DNA of 64,000 nt from Rutidosis leptorrhynchoides (lineage: Eukaryota; Streptophyta; Magnoliopsida; Asterales; Asteraceae): positions 102,371,501 through 102,435,500 of the forward strand of contig NC_092334.1 of assembly GCF_046630445.1 (NCBI RefSeq). Reading direction: 5' to 3'. A program made the translations under genes and the position numbers. Below the pieces are notes generated by a model. The model did no database searches and was not told the DNA's origin. It saw only the letters and a list, made by a program, of their open reading frames with translations. Of this stretch, positions 36,039-48,548 are shown one piece after another; within the stretch, counting starts at the first letter, position 1, and each line of letters starts with the position of its first letter.

Positions 36039-36540
36039 AAAAAAATAACCCAGCAGCCACCATGAGACATTCATCAGTCAGAAAAACAATCAATAAAAAA
36101 CATGTATTTACCAACATTAATTTTAAAGATAATGTGAAATTAGCTCCATATTAAACAAAATTGTGGTTAGTTACCTTAGCCTCTGATTACAGTTGAGGCC
36201 GCTCCTGGACTTGCTGCGGCTGAGACGAACCACGCCGTCGAATTAAAGAATAATATTCTGTGGTTAAATATTCATCTCAATTAAAGAATAATATATCTGA
36301 AAATACTTACACAAAACTCAGCCTTCTGAACCAGCATCGTCAATTCGCGTGGTTAATTCCCCTTCTTTATAATTTTTTTTTTAAAGAGTAGACTCTCAAA
36401 TTTCGAGTTCTTAGCTTTGTGCTTTACGTTAATGGTGTTAATTTGACAGTACTATTTAAAGAGACTGCTACTAGCTGTACCTTTTTTTTTATTGGAATTT
36501 AATAATTAACTAACTGGATATGATGATGATGTCATGGTAG
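36039..36540 (+). other. Helitron interior, no recognised gene
   Basis: A short GC-richer stretch (36180-36240) stands out but is not identified. The 3' end is probably intron of the captured mannanase gene, since it runs into a splice acceptor at 36540. Confidence 0.4.
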
Positions 36541-36738
36541 GCGTTGGATTATGTCATAGCCGAAGCACGAGAAGTTGGGATAAGGCTTCTACTGAACTTA
36601 GTTAATAATTTGTATGCATACGGTGGCAAGACTCAATGCGTTAAACGGGCATGGACTAAAGATGTTGGCTTGAACCCCTCTAATGACTCATTCTTCTACG
36701 ATCCATCAATTCGTGTATATTTCAAAAACTATGTCAAG
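36541..36738 (+). pseudogene. captured exon of mannan endo-1,4-beta-mannosidase
   Basis: An exact 66-codon open exon, with acceptor ATGGTAG before it and donor AAG/GTACC after it. The product matches the conserved GH5 endo-beta-mannanase segment: ALDYVIAEAREVGIRLLLNL, VNN, YGGKTQCVKRAW, SNDSFFYDPSIRVYFKNYVK (usual family form: LSLVNN...FGGK.QYV.WA...DDFF..P....YKNHVK). It is one internal exon; no neighbouring mannanase exons are seen, so it cannot make an enzyme by itself. Known behaviour: plant Helitrons often pick up host exons with introns. The catalytic Glu residues lie outside this exon. Confidence 0.85.
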
Positions 36739-37134
36739 GTACCATTCTATGTTTCTCTGGTGTACAACTAATGATTAAAAGGCAGAAACATTATTATTGT
36801 AACACAAAACCAAACGCATCATGTTCACCGGGTATTGATCTCAGGCCCCAAATAAATATAACATTTAGTCCACCCAAAAATATCTCTATTACCAGTCCGT
36901 TCACGTCAGAGTTAGTAACTGAAAATGTAACTTCAGAACCCCAATTAATATGCCCCTTTAAAAAACCCTTTCCCTTCTTCTTCCAGCCATTAAAGTTTAG
37001 TAGTTTCAGTTAGGCAAGTGTAGAGTCACTTAACATTATAAATTTAATTTCAAGCCACTCCAACTTTGCAAATCAAACACCATACTCCACTGTTGCTAAG
37101 GATTCCTGTTGCAATCCATTCTTATCAGGCTTAA
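36739..37134 (+). other. Helitron interior after captured exon
   Basis: The start is probably captured mannanase intron. 36771-37013 is open but matches no family that I recognise. Nothing else is supportable. Confidence 0.35.
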
Positions 37135-37612
37135 ATGTATATAGGTATGCCATTTTTAACATTCTGCAAGTAACTAAGCATAATACCATTGTATAAATGA
37201 TTGGCTCCTTTTAACACTAATTATTTGCAGATACCAAGGAAATACTACCATTCTCAACATTCCTCAATGGTTCAATCTCTATCCACTCCTCAGAAACAGT
37301 TACATTTAATAGGAAAAAACAAGCTTACTGTGGGATGAAGATAATAGAACCACAGAATATTTACTCAGGTCATGCACTCACAACCCATAAATTTTATCCA
37401 ATAGGCCAAACACACATGTTCATTGATTCTTGAATCACTCATTGTGATGACATAAACTGCAGGTTCATCAGGTTACGATTACACCACTGTCTCCCTAACG
37501 AACATCCTCTATCATACAATCATAATTCAATCAATAAAGAGGAAAATGAATGGTCACCTGCAGACTTTTGTGGGTCTTAAACTGAACACTCCAGCTGCGG
37601 CATCCCGAGTGG
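37135..37612 (+). CDS. candidate N-terminal exons of the Helitron RepHel gene
   Basis: Two open segments with good splice borders: 37231-37368 (138 nt; ATTTGCAG acceptor, CTCAG/GTCATG donor; TKEILPFSTFLNGSISIHSS) and 37463-37612 (150 nt; CTGCAG acceptor, GTGG/GTAAGT donor; YDYTTVSLTNILYHTIIIQS). Both are symmetric phase-1 exons and join in phase with each unit of the 168-bp exon array and with the exon at 40843. A tiny start exon (ATG at 37135-37137, donor at 37145) would also fit. The sequences match no domain that I recognise, as expected for poorly conserved RepHel N-termini. The model is inference. Confidence 0.4.
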
Positions 37613-38257
37613 GTAAGTAAATAATAAACGTAAATTAATTTTGTCAAAGTTTACACACACTTAATTATAATGCACATACAATTGTTTTTATGTTTTTAAT
37701 ACTATTAATTATTTTGGATTGTTTTGCTTAGTTTATTATATATCATTAATCGTCTATGTATTCATTTGCGCATTTCAAATTAGATTCAAGTGTTAATTAT
37801 ATGCACACTTTATTATTTGACATTTAATACAATATACAATCATATAAAAATGAAAATAACCACAAACAATATTAACATTGTGTATAGAATATTTGTATAA
37901 GGTGAGTTTGTTTTGAGGGTTTAGGTTATTGGTGTATGAAAATTGAACTGGTCATCGATCATTTTGTGGTTTAGTTGTATTTTATACTTTATACATATAA
38001 TATGAGAATCAAAATATGGATGGATTCCTATTATGTTACGGGGGTGTTATACTAACTCTACTGTGCTCATTATCATACCAACCTTATATTAATCTTATCC
38101 TTATAATGCACATGTTAATTAACTTTTACTAATTTGCGCTGAATGATTACTTAATATTTGCATTCATCTACTATTATTTATGCAATTAATTAAAATGCAA
38201 TTAATTTTGGCTGTTTTAATTAAATGCTAACTTACATCCACTCAAACATTTTTGCAG
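37613..38257 (+). other. AT-rich intron-like stretch
   Basis: No coding signal. It lies between a donor at 37613 and the acceptor TTTTTGCAG of the first 168-bp exon unit. Confidence 0.5.
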
Positions 38258-40740
38258 GTCATTCCATCCATCCATAAAGCCAAGAAGGGAAACCACTAGT
38301 TTCGTCAGGCAATAAAAAACAGAGCATCCTCCCTGCCCAGGTCCCTACACCCTCCAATCAGCCTATGCCAGCTATTTGCGTCTCCACCCCTTCGATGTTG
38401 CAGCTGCATCAGGCACGTACAACAGGTATAGAGCTGCGGTGTATTTTTATAGATTACCTAATTATTCATGTTCACTCCTTTTTGTTAATAACCCGCTTAT
38501 GCATTAGCTATTGCAACCCATCCAATTCGAATGGGCCTGTTGTGCACCGGGGGGTCAGATTACCCTAAACAAGTTTTTTTTTTTTTTTTTCTAGAAGGGC
38601 AATTAACCCTAAACAATGTACCTATCTTATGAAGTTTAAAGGAATGAATTTATTTGAAAAGCAGTCAACTTATTAATTAAATTCTCATCTTCATCTTCTA
38701 TCACTTGCTTATATAATGTAAGATCATGCATCCTTAACAATTACTTATATGATGTAAGACCTTGCATACCTTTTAAATTTTCTTACTTTAGATAAATAAA
38801 ATTTACCATAATGACATAACATTATTAAGAAATTCAAATTTTTTGCGTATCTGAATATATGTTCCCCCCCCTCCCCCCTTCCTTTTTTTTTCGTTCCCCT
38901 TTTCCTTTTTCCTAGAAGGGCAATTAACCATAAACAATGTAGCTACCGAACTCAACACTTTAAAATGCAATTAATTTTCACTATTTTAATTAAATGCCAA
39001 CTTACACCCATTCAAACATTTTTGCACGTCATTCCGCGCATCCACAGAGGCAAAAAGGGAAACCACCAGCTTCGACAGGCAATAAAAAACAGACCCTTCT
39101 CCCTGCCCAGGTCCCTACACCCTCCAAACAGCCTATGCCAGTTATTTGCGGGTCCTCACCTTCTATGTTGTAGCTACGTCAGTCACAGACAACAGGTATG
39201 GAGCTGCGGTGTATTTTTGTAGATTACCTACTTATTCATATTCACTCCCTTTTTCAATAATCCGCTTATGCATTACCTATCGCATCCCATCCACTTCGAA
39301 TGGGGCTGTTATGAACCGGGGGGGCAGATAACCCTAAACAAGGTTTTTTTTTCCCACCCTAGAAGGGCAGTTGACCCTAAACAATGTACATATCTTATGA
39401 AGTTTAAGGAAATGAATATATATGAAACGGAGTCACCTTATTAATTAAATTCTTATTTTCATCTTCTAACAATTACTTACATAATGTAAGATCATGCATC
39501 CTTAACAATTACTTATATAATGTAAGCCCTTGCATGTTTTTTATATTTTCTTACTTAAGATAAATAAAATTCAAGATAATGACATAAAATTATTAAGAAC
39601 TTCAAAATTTTTGACAAACTAAATATAGAAATGGATTGCTTTTTTCCCCCTTCTCCTATAACGGCAATTAACCCTAAACAATGTACCTATCCAACTCATC
39701 ATTTTATAATGCAATTAATTTTTGCTGTTTTAATTAAATGATATCTTACATCGACTCAAACATTTTTGCAGGTCATTCCACCCATCCACACAGCCAAAAA
39801 GGGAAACCTCCAGTTTCGTCGGGCAATAAAAAACAGTCCCTACTCACTGGCCCGGTTCCTACACTCTCTAATCAACATATGCCAGCTATTTACAGCTCCT
39901 CACCTTCTATGTTTCAGCTACGCCAGACACAGACAATATGTATGGAGCTGCGGTGTATTTTTATAGATTACATAATCATTCATGTTCACTCCTTTTTGTC
40001 AATAGTCCACTTATTCATTGGCTATCACAAACCGTCCAATTCGAATTGGCATGTTCGCCCGCTAAACAGCACCGGGTGGGGGGGGGGGGTCAGATTAACC
40101 TAAATTTTTTCCCCACTACTCTAAAGGGGCAATTAACCCTGACCAATGTTCCTATCAACTCATCATTTTTAAATGCAATTAATTTTTCGTTATATTAATA
40201 AAACGCTACCTTAGACCCGGGGAAACATTTTTTCAGGTCATTCCGCCCATCCACACAACCAAAAAGGGAAAATTCCAGTTTCGTTGGCCAAAAATAAACA
40301 GCCCCTCCACCCTGCCCAGGTCCTTGCACCCTCCAATCAGCCTACGCCAACTATTTACGGTTCCTCACATTCTTTGTTGCAGCTATGTCAAACACCGACA
40401 ACGGGTATGGAACTACACGTGTATTTTTATAGACTACATAATTATTCATGTTCACTACTTTTTTTCAATCATCCGCTTATTCATTAGCTATAGCAGGCCG
40501 TCCAAATCAGATGGCCCTGTTCACCCGCTAAGCAGAACCGGGGGGTCAGATTAACCCTAAACATTTTTATTTTTTTTCCCTAGAAGGGCCATCAACCCTT
40601 AACAATGTCCCTATCCAATGCATCATTTTTAAATACCCTTAATTCCCACTATTTTAATAAAATGCTAACTTAGATCCACACACACATTTTTGCAGGTCAC
40701 TCCGCCCATCCATAAAGCCAAAAAAAACACCTTATAAAAA
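38258..40740 (+). repeat. tandem array of a 168-bp exon with intron flanks, four units plus a stub
   Basis: Exon units at 38258-38425, 39028-39195, 39772-39939 and 40237-40404 are each exactly 168 nt (56 codons, phase 1-1). A fifth truncated unit starts at 40696. Each follows a T-rich acceptor (TTTTTGCAG, mutated to GCAC in unit 2) and ends near AACAG/GTATGG. Repeat periods are about 770, 744, 465 and 459 bp, because intron parts shortened. Encoded segment: Ser/Pro/Gln-rich, GKPPVSSGNKKQS, PTPSNQPMPAI, PSMLQL. Units 3 and 4 are open; units 1 and 2 each carry one in-frame stop. It probably belongs to the disordered N-terminal part of RepHel. Confidence 0.85.
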
Positions 40741-40842
40741 GAGCTTCAAGCTTATCAGGTCACTAGCTTCTGTTCTTACCCAACACATGATATATGAATA
40801 TAATAACAATCTATTTCTAACATTATTGTATGCAACTTTTAG

Positions 40843-42101
40843 GCACTCATGTGGCTTACCATGATCAAGGCCCACCATCATACAGATGCTCAAATTGCAA
40901 CGCAACAATGTGGTATCAAGAGAGGAGTAACAAACAGAAAAAGACAAGCAACCCTACCTTCTCACTATGTTGTCAAAATAGTAAAGTTCTATTGCCTCGC
41001 CTCAAAGACCCTCCTCCGTTGTTGAAAAAACTTCTAGACTATACTGACCCTACAACCGCCAAATTCAGGGAACAAATCAGAATTTACAATGGCATGTTTT
41101 GCTTCACATCATTTAGCGCTAAAATTGACCACTCCATCAACCGTGGAAGAGGACCATACACATTTAGAATAACTGGTCAGGCATACCATACAATGGGTTC
41201 TTTATTACCACAAGAAGGCAGCCAACCAAGATATGCGCAACTATACTTTTATGACACCGATAATGAATCCAGAAATCGCATGTCAGCTTTCCTAGATCCT
41301 CATTCAAAAGATCTCCTGGACAAAGCACTAATAATAGACATCATTAATATGTTGAATGAATTCAGCGCTGTTGCTCAAGCATTTCGAATGGCCAGGGATT
41401 GGTGCAACACCAACACATCAGCAGACTTTCAACTTCGACTCATAGGTAATCATAGCAGCTCACGCCAATATAACACACCTACTGTAGCTGAAGTGGCTGC
41501 ATTGGTCACAGGTGATTTAGGCCACTCTTCTTCTACTAGAGATATAATTGTTAGCAAAAAAAACAACAAGCCACAAAGAATATCCGAATTACACATGCTC
41601 TACATGCCATTGCAATATCCTTTGTTATTCCCATATGGCAAGACTGGTTACCATGACCAAATACCGTACCATAATAATACTGGAAAACGACAAACTAACC
41701 GAGGTTATGTCACGATGAGAGAATTCTATTGCTATAGAATTCAGCAATGGGAAAATGAGGGAACCACCCTCCTTAGGGGTGGGCGATTATTCCAGCAATA
41801 TTTAGTGGATGCTTTTACAGCTGTAGAAGAACAAAGGCTAAAATAGGTCCGGGCTTACCAAAATGACTTGCGTATCGACCTATACCATAACATATGTGAT
41901 GCTGTTACATGAGGAGATACCAAGGCTTCATCAATTGGTAGGAGAATAGTTTTACCATCTTCGCATACAGGGAGCCCACGTTATATGATCCAGAACTATC
42001 AAGATGCTATGGCTTTATGCCGGGAATATGACAACCCCGATTTGTTCATCACCTTTACCTCTAACCCTAGATGGCCAGAGGTGGAAGGTATGATTTGCTA
42101 T
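40843..42101 (+). pseudogene. Helitron RepHel gene, Rep N-terminal part
   Basis: The exon begins after TTTTAG at 40842, in phase with the upstream array. It encodes a Zn-finger-like start (YRCSNCNATMWYQ...LCCQNS) and the Helitron_like_N domain: LLKKLLDYTDPTTAKFREQI, IYNGMFCFTSFSAKID, YVTMREFYCYRIQQ, GRLFQQYLVDAFTAVEEQRL, then RRIVLPSSHTGSPRYMIQNY and PDLFITFTSNPRWPEV. RepHel is the rolling-circle initiator and helicase that moves Helitrons. Two in-frame stops (TAG 41844-41846, TGA 41910-41912) break it, and retroelement A cuts it after 42101. The gene resumes at 63464. Confidence 0.93.
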
Positions 42102-44029
42102 TGAAAGGACCCGTTCATATACATTATAAACGATTCACAATAGTTAATTACATCGCGAGGTATTTGACCTCTATATGATACATTTTACAAACATTGCATT
42201 CGTTTTTAAAAGACAAACTTTCTTTATATCGAAAATTGTCAGGCATGCATACCATTTCATAATATCCACTATCCAACTATAAATTGACTTAATAATAATA
42301 ATCTTTGATGAACTCAATGACTCGAATGCAACGTTCTTTGAAATATGCCATGAAAGACTCCAAGTAATATCTTTAAAATGAGCAAATGCACAGCGAAAGA
42401 TTTCTTTAACACCTGAGAATAAACATGCTTTAAAGTGTCAACCAAAAGGTTGGTGAGTTCATTAGTTTATCATAATCATTCATTTTCATCATTTTAATAG
42501 ACCACAAGAATTTCATTTTCAGTTCTCATAAATATACGTCCCATGCATAGAGACAAAAATAATCATTCATATGGTGAACACCTGGTAACCGACATTAACA
42601 AGATGCATATAAGAATATACCCTATCATTCCGGGAAATCCTTCGGACATGATAAAAACAACATCGAAGTACTAAAGCATCCGGTACTTTGGATGGGGTTC
42701 GTTAGGCCCAATAGATCTATCTTTGAAATTAGCGTCAATTAGTAGATCGGTTTACTAATTCTTAGGTTACCAAGCAAAAGGGGCATATTCGGATTCGATC
42801 ATTCACCCATATAATGTAGTTTCAATTACTTGTGTCTATTTCGTAAAACATTTATAAAAATTGCGCATGTATTCTCAGCCCAAAAATATAAAGGGTAAAA
42901 AGGAAAATGAAACTCACCATACTGTATTTCGTAGTAAAAATATATATAACGTCATTGAACAAGTGCAAGGTTGGCCTCGGATTCATGAACCTAAATTAAT
43001 TATATATATTTATGTGTTGGTCAATATTTGTCTAACAAATTAGGTCAAGTCATAGTGTATCAAAATCCTAAGGCTCGAGAATAATATGTAAAGGTCAACA
43101 AAAGTCAATTTGACTCAAAATAATTTCCAAAATCTATACATGATTAATATATAGTTTAAATATCGTCGTTTTATATTTTTAAATATTTTTAAAAGATTTA
43201 TTAGAGTAAATAATATAATTCATTTATTAATAAATAAAATTTTATATTAAAATTTATATAATAAAATATACTTTTATATATATTAAGTAATAAAATTTAT
43301 AGAGTTCATTTAATATCATAAAGATAATATGATAGGTATTATTAAAGTAATTTTATTACACGTAGTAAAATATGTTTGTATCACATATTTATTTGATAAA
43401 ATAATATCTATAATAATAGTAAGTAAAAGTTATATTATTTTGTAATAATAATTATTATTATTCTATTAATAAAAATATCAATATTTATAATTACTAAAAA
43501 TGACATTATGATAAAATGATAATTCTAATTATGATAACTTTAATATTTACGATACTTTTTAATGTTAACTTTAAAATAATAATTCTATTTAAAATGATAA
43601 TAATAATGATATTTTATAATAACAATGACATTTCTATTAAAATGATAATTTTTGTTAAAATGATAGTTTTTAATACTAACGATACTTTTAATAATAATAG
43701 TAATGATAAAAATAATAAGAATGATAATTTTATCTAAATCAATATCTTATAATATTTTAATTTCATCATGATACTCATACTCATTATTTCCTAATCGTTT
43801 TGTTTAATAGCTTTTAATCGTCTTTTATATCATGTTCATAATAATGATAATAATAGTAATCAAAATAATTAGGTGTTACTAATATTAGTTTTAATTACAA
43901 TAATACTAATAATGATAATTACTATGATATTATTAACGATAATACTAATAGATATTTTAATGATAATAATTAATAATAATAATAATAACAATAACAATAA
44001 CCATTTTTAAATAATGATATATATATTAA

Positions 44030-44043
44030 TAATGATAATAATG

Positions 44044-44132
<89 letters not shown>

Positions 44133-44133
44133 T
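44030..44133. repeat. (TAA)n microsatellite in element A 3' LTR
   Basis: About 100 bp of ATA/TAA triplets. The 5' LTR has a shorter tract at about 61510-61585, showing slippage since insertion. Confidence 0.9.
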
Positions 44134-44874
44134 AGATAATAATAATAATAATACTAATTATAACTTTAACGATAATAACGATAGAAATAATAATAAAAAT
44201 AATAATTTTTAATGATAATTCCTTTTATTGATAATGATAATAGTAATAATAATATAAAACTAGAGCGACGATAATAACGACGATAATAATAATCATTTTT
44301 AATAATAATACAAAAATTCAATTGATTATAACTTCAAATCCGTTCATCGAAACCATTCGATATCTAAATGAAAAGTTCTTAATTTTTCGCTAGCTTTCCA
44401 ACGACATGCATATCTTCATACGTAACTAATTCATGATTTAACATATCCTATCTAATGGCAATATCAAAAGTACAAGCATGCATAATCCTATATTCTCGAG
44501 CACTAGTCAGGGATACACTATTAATATATAAAAATTAAATTATGACTACTCACGTATCAATATTGAGATTCAATATTGTAGGAAAAGTACGTAGACGCAA
44601 CGGAGATGATAAACACTAGTTTGACTTACGAGCAATACTCCCGAACCATACCCATAACCTCCATAGCTATAACTCATAATTTCCTTAGCTCTATCCCGCT
44701 CGAAAAACAATTTCGAAATCACTCGGACAGCACTCCGTCGTAATATTTTATGTATACTAATAATATCTTGCAATAATACGGAGTAAATATATATATGTAA
44801 ATCGATTGAGAGAGTTTAGAGAAAATATTTTCAAGTTTCTATGAAATAATGAAGCCTATTGAATTCTATTTATA

Positions 44875-45050
44875 ATAGATTTTTGAATTATTAAAGTGAA
44901 TTATTAAAGTATGAATTATTAAAGTGAATTATTAAAGTATAAATTATTAAAGTGAATTATTAAAGTATGAATTATTATAGTGAATTATTAAAGTATGAAT
45001 TATTAAAGTGAATTATTAAAGTATGAATTATTAAAGTGAATTATTAAAGT
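44875..45050 (-). promoter_or_regulatory. 13-bp tandem array beside TATA box, element A 3' LTR
   Basis: About twelve imperfect units of GAATTATTAAAGT (minus strand ACTTTAATAATTC). On the minus strand the array lies directly upstream of a TATA-like TATAAATAGAA (near 44867-44878 in plus coordinates). The position suggests a promoter-proximal repeat; function is inference. Confidence 0.6.
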
Positions 45051-46016
45051 TAAAGTAAAGTTAAAGTAAAGTAAAAATAAAGTAAAGGTAAAGTTTAAGT
45101 ATAGTAAAAGTATAAAACTATGTACATATAATACGCGTATAAATATATATAATATTAATTTAAATCGTTATATATACTTAATAAAATAAAATATAAATAT
45201 CGTTATCTTTATCATACTGGTTAAGTAATGAGTTGTCAAAAGTGGTTCTAGATATTTATAAAAGTTATATACGTTTTAATAATAAAGTTCTTTTTAAACT
45301 GAAAATGTTTTTGTACGTTTGAAACTAAATCAAATAAATATGATAATTTTGTTTTCCAAAACTAAATATATTTAAGAATTATTTTGTTTAAAGGTTAAAA
45401 TAATGGAAATCGTTATATCATAAAATGTTTTAGAAAAGTAGAATCATATATATTCATAATAGGTTTCAAGTTTTTAAATTACAGTCTGTTGGTGAAGCAT
45501 GGGATAAAATCCAAAGGTTAAATAAACGTATGAAATCATCTTAATGAAAAATGTCGAGTTACTTAACTTGTCGATATCCAACATCTAAGTTATTTACACT
45601 CCACGTTCTTACTTATAAATCACTTTACCATTTTCCGACTGTTGTCAAAAAGAATAGATTTCTTAAATCACAGTGGACCTCATAACATAGACCCGTAATC
45701 ATATCGCAACGTATCTGATAAATCAGTAATTTGATATTATCTTCTAATTCCGTTGATTAATATTAGAATATATTTTGAAACAAATACGTTTATTAAAAGT
45801 ATTATACGCCTAATACTTTGTTAATGTTTTCAAGTTATAATATATACATGTGATGACCCGGAAATTTCTGACCAAATTTAAACTTTATCTTTAAATGATT
45901 TAATGTTTCCGACAGGATAAGCAAAGTCTATGAAGTTGAATTTCAAAATTTTAGAACTGTTTCATGTATTAAATTACATTTGACTGCTCTCGACGATTCA
46001 TGAACAATTATATGTA

Positions 46017-46018
46017 TG

Positions 46019-46113
<95 letters not shown>
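46017..46113. repeat. (TA)n(TG)n microsatellite in element B 5' LTR
   Basis: A long TA run followed by a TG run. The 3' LTR has only a short TA run at about 52377-52403, which accounts for most of the length difference between the LTRs. Confidence 0.92.
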
Positions 46114-46127
46114 ACAAGTAAAATGAC

Positions 46128-46250
46128 TTTGCTACAGTAAAATACTATTTGCTACAGTAAACACTATTTGCTACAGTAAAATACTATTTGTTACAGTAAA
46201 ACACTATTTGCTACAGTAAACACTATTTGCTACAGTAAATACTATTTGAT
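46128..46250 (+). promoter_or_regulatory. TTTGCTACAGTAAA tandem array, element B 5' LTR
   Basis: Six units of about 18-20 bp (TTTGCTACAGTAAA plus ACACTA or ATACTA). The 3' LTR has five at about 52420-52520. The array lies about 110-230 bp upstream of the TATA box. An enhancer-like role is inference. Confidence 0.65.
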
Positions 46251-46286
46251 GTCGACGAACTAGCAAACAAAAACAGGATAAGGCGG

Positions 46287-46333
46287 CCATGCGACCGCAT
46301 GGCAAAAACACTGAAAACTCATGCGATCGCATG
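46287..46333 (+). promoter_or_regulatory. paired CATGCGATCGCATG palindromes upstream of TATA
   Basis: Two near-identical palindromes, 46287-46302 (one base changed) and 46320-46333 (perfect), lie 25-70 bp upstream of the TATA box. Both copies are perfect in the 3' LTR (52561-52574, 52593-52606). A dimeric protein site is plausible but unproven. Confidence 0.5.
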
Positions 46334-46355
46334 GAGTCAGATTTCAGGAAAAGTC

Positions 46356-46362
46356 TATAAAT
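46356..46362 (+). promoter_or_regulatory. TATA box of element B 5' LTR
   Basis: TCTATAAATTG, retained in the 3' LTR at 52629-52635. It is followed after about 30 bp by a CACACACATATATCTCTC start-like region. Confidence 0.6.
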
Positions 46363-48165
46363 TGAATTCGATTTCTGTTCGTTTACACACACATATATCT
46401 CTCTATTATTTATATTTATATTATTATTTATATTATTATTATTTTTATTATTATTATTATTAAGATTAATATTATATTATTATTATTAATCTTATTATTA
46501 TTATTAGTAATATTATACATAAAATATTACGACGAGGTCATGAGCGTGTCACTTTTAAAATGGGTTTTCATACGGGATAAAGCTAAGAAAATTATGGGTT
46601 ATTACTAAGGGAGGTTATGGGTATTGTTCGAGGGTTATGCTCGTAAAGTCAAACCTAGTGTTTATCATCTCCGTACGTCTACGTACTTTTCTGAAATATT
46701 GAATCACAATATTGATACGTAAGCATTTATATTTTATCTTTTATAAATTAATAGTGTATACATATCTAGTGCTCGAGTATATATATTTATACATGTTTGT
46801 ATGTTAAATTTTGTCGTTAAACAGTTTATAATAAATCACGAATTAAATACATATATTACGGGTAAAAGGTATATGATATACATGTTTTCGGAAAGCTGGC
46901 GAAAAATCAATAGCTTTTCATTTAGATATCGAATAGTTTCGAGGAACGAATCAAAAGATATGGTCAACTGAATTATAATTGACATTAATTGGAATTGCTT
47001 TTTGAATCTGCAATTAATACTTAAACAACTTGTTTACGAGATTGATAAAATGGATTTTTGAATATTACCAACCGAGTAAATGAATCCTTATATAAGGTAC
47101 GTCTCGTTTGTTGAACTATTGTCAAAATTGACTTTTTGAAACAACTTTGAATAACTTTTGTATGTCAATTTCGAGCATTAGGATTGTGATACACTATGAC
47201 CTGACCTAGCTTGATAGACATTTATTGACCAGCATATGTTCTCTAGGTTGAGATCTACGATTATTTGTTATTCCGGGTTTTGGTCACATTACGATGAACA
47301 ACTTTATGTGCTGCTAAGGTGAGTTTCATTTGCTCCCTTTTTAATTGCTTTTGAAATCTATATTTTTGGGCTGAGAATACATGAACTTTGTTTTAAACGA
47401 AATGGACACAAGTACATACTAAATTCTACACTGAGTTTGAACCGAAAATCCCTTAGCTTTGGTAACTAGTAACTGCCAGTTATAAGAACTGGTGGGCGCG
47501 AGTAGTAGTATATGGATCCATAGGGCTTGATATCCCCATCCGAGCTAGAGCACTAGCCTTTTAACGGACGTATGCTATTTGAGAAGCGTACACGTTGGTT
47601 TGCGTGTATTATTAAGATGATTATACAAAGGGTATAAATTATATATACGTTAAGTTTAGTTACCAGGGTGCTCAATTTCGTAGAATATTTTGATAAACGT
47701 TTCTGGATGAAACAACTGAAATCTTGTGATCCATCTTTATATACAGATTATGCGAAACATACAAACTATGAACTCAACAACCTTTGTGTTGACACTTGTT
47801 AGCATGTTTATTCTCAGGTTCCCTAGAAGTCTTCCGCTGTTTGCTATTATGATATACAAGCTATGTGCATGGAGTCTTACATGGCATATTTTTTAAAAAA
47901 ACGTTGCATTCACCAATTTATCACCATGTACCTTATTTTGACTGCATTGTCAACGAAAGTACTATTGTAAACTATTATATACGGTGATTGTCTATATGTA
48001 GAAATCATCAGATGTCAAAAACCTTTGATTTAAATATACATTTATGGTGTGCCTTTTCAAAAGAATGCAATGTTTACAAAACGTATCATATAGAGGTCAA
48101 ATACCTCGCAATGAAATCAATGAATAACGTGTTCGTCCATATGGATTTGGAGCGATCGTCACAGT

Positions 48166-48177
48166 TGGTATCAGAGC
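48166..48177 (+). other. primer-binding site of element B
   Basis: TGGTATCAGAGC, two bases after the LTR end; complementary to initiator Met-tRNA. Confidence 0.93.
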
Positions 48178-48548
48178 GTTGGTCCTAGCGAACCAGGTCT
48201 TGCATGAGTGTGTCTAACTGATAGTTGTTAAGATGCATTAGTAAGTCTGGACTTCGACCGTGTCTGCATGTTAAAAGTTTTGCTTATCATTTCTTGTCAA
48301 AAATTACATGTTTATCATTCTTAAGTCTAGACATATTTTACTGCATTGATTGCATGAATAGTGTATAGACAAAATTCATATCTTAACGTATCTGTTACTA
48401 TAAACTTTGACTGCCATCTTCCGAAAATTTCTCCGTAATTTACGAAATTTTGGTATTATATATACATATGTAAATTATGTATTGAAGAGTACCAATCTAA
48501 ATTCTATAATCTATTTCATATCAAAAATCAACTATCTAATTATACAAG

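Larger units (their letters stand above)
45849..48163 (+). repeat. element B 5' LTR
   Basis: 2315 bp. In order: conserved start, TA/TG microsatellite (about 46017-46113), CTACAGTAAA array, two palindromes, TATA box, leader, and the shared block (about 47320-47820) from AAG/GTGAGTTTC to GTTTATTCTCAG. Confidence 0.95.

Noticed and set aside
42861-43043. Repeated 60-residue frame (also 60344-60526)
   Set aside because: Part of the noncoding LTR leader block; the same position in other LTRs is not open.
43516-43737. Short AT-rich frame present twice (also 60999-61220)
   Set aside because: It lies in the AT-rich part of both LTRs of element A and is low-complexity; the duplication is due to the LTR pair.
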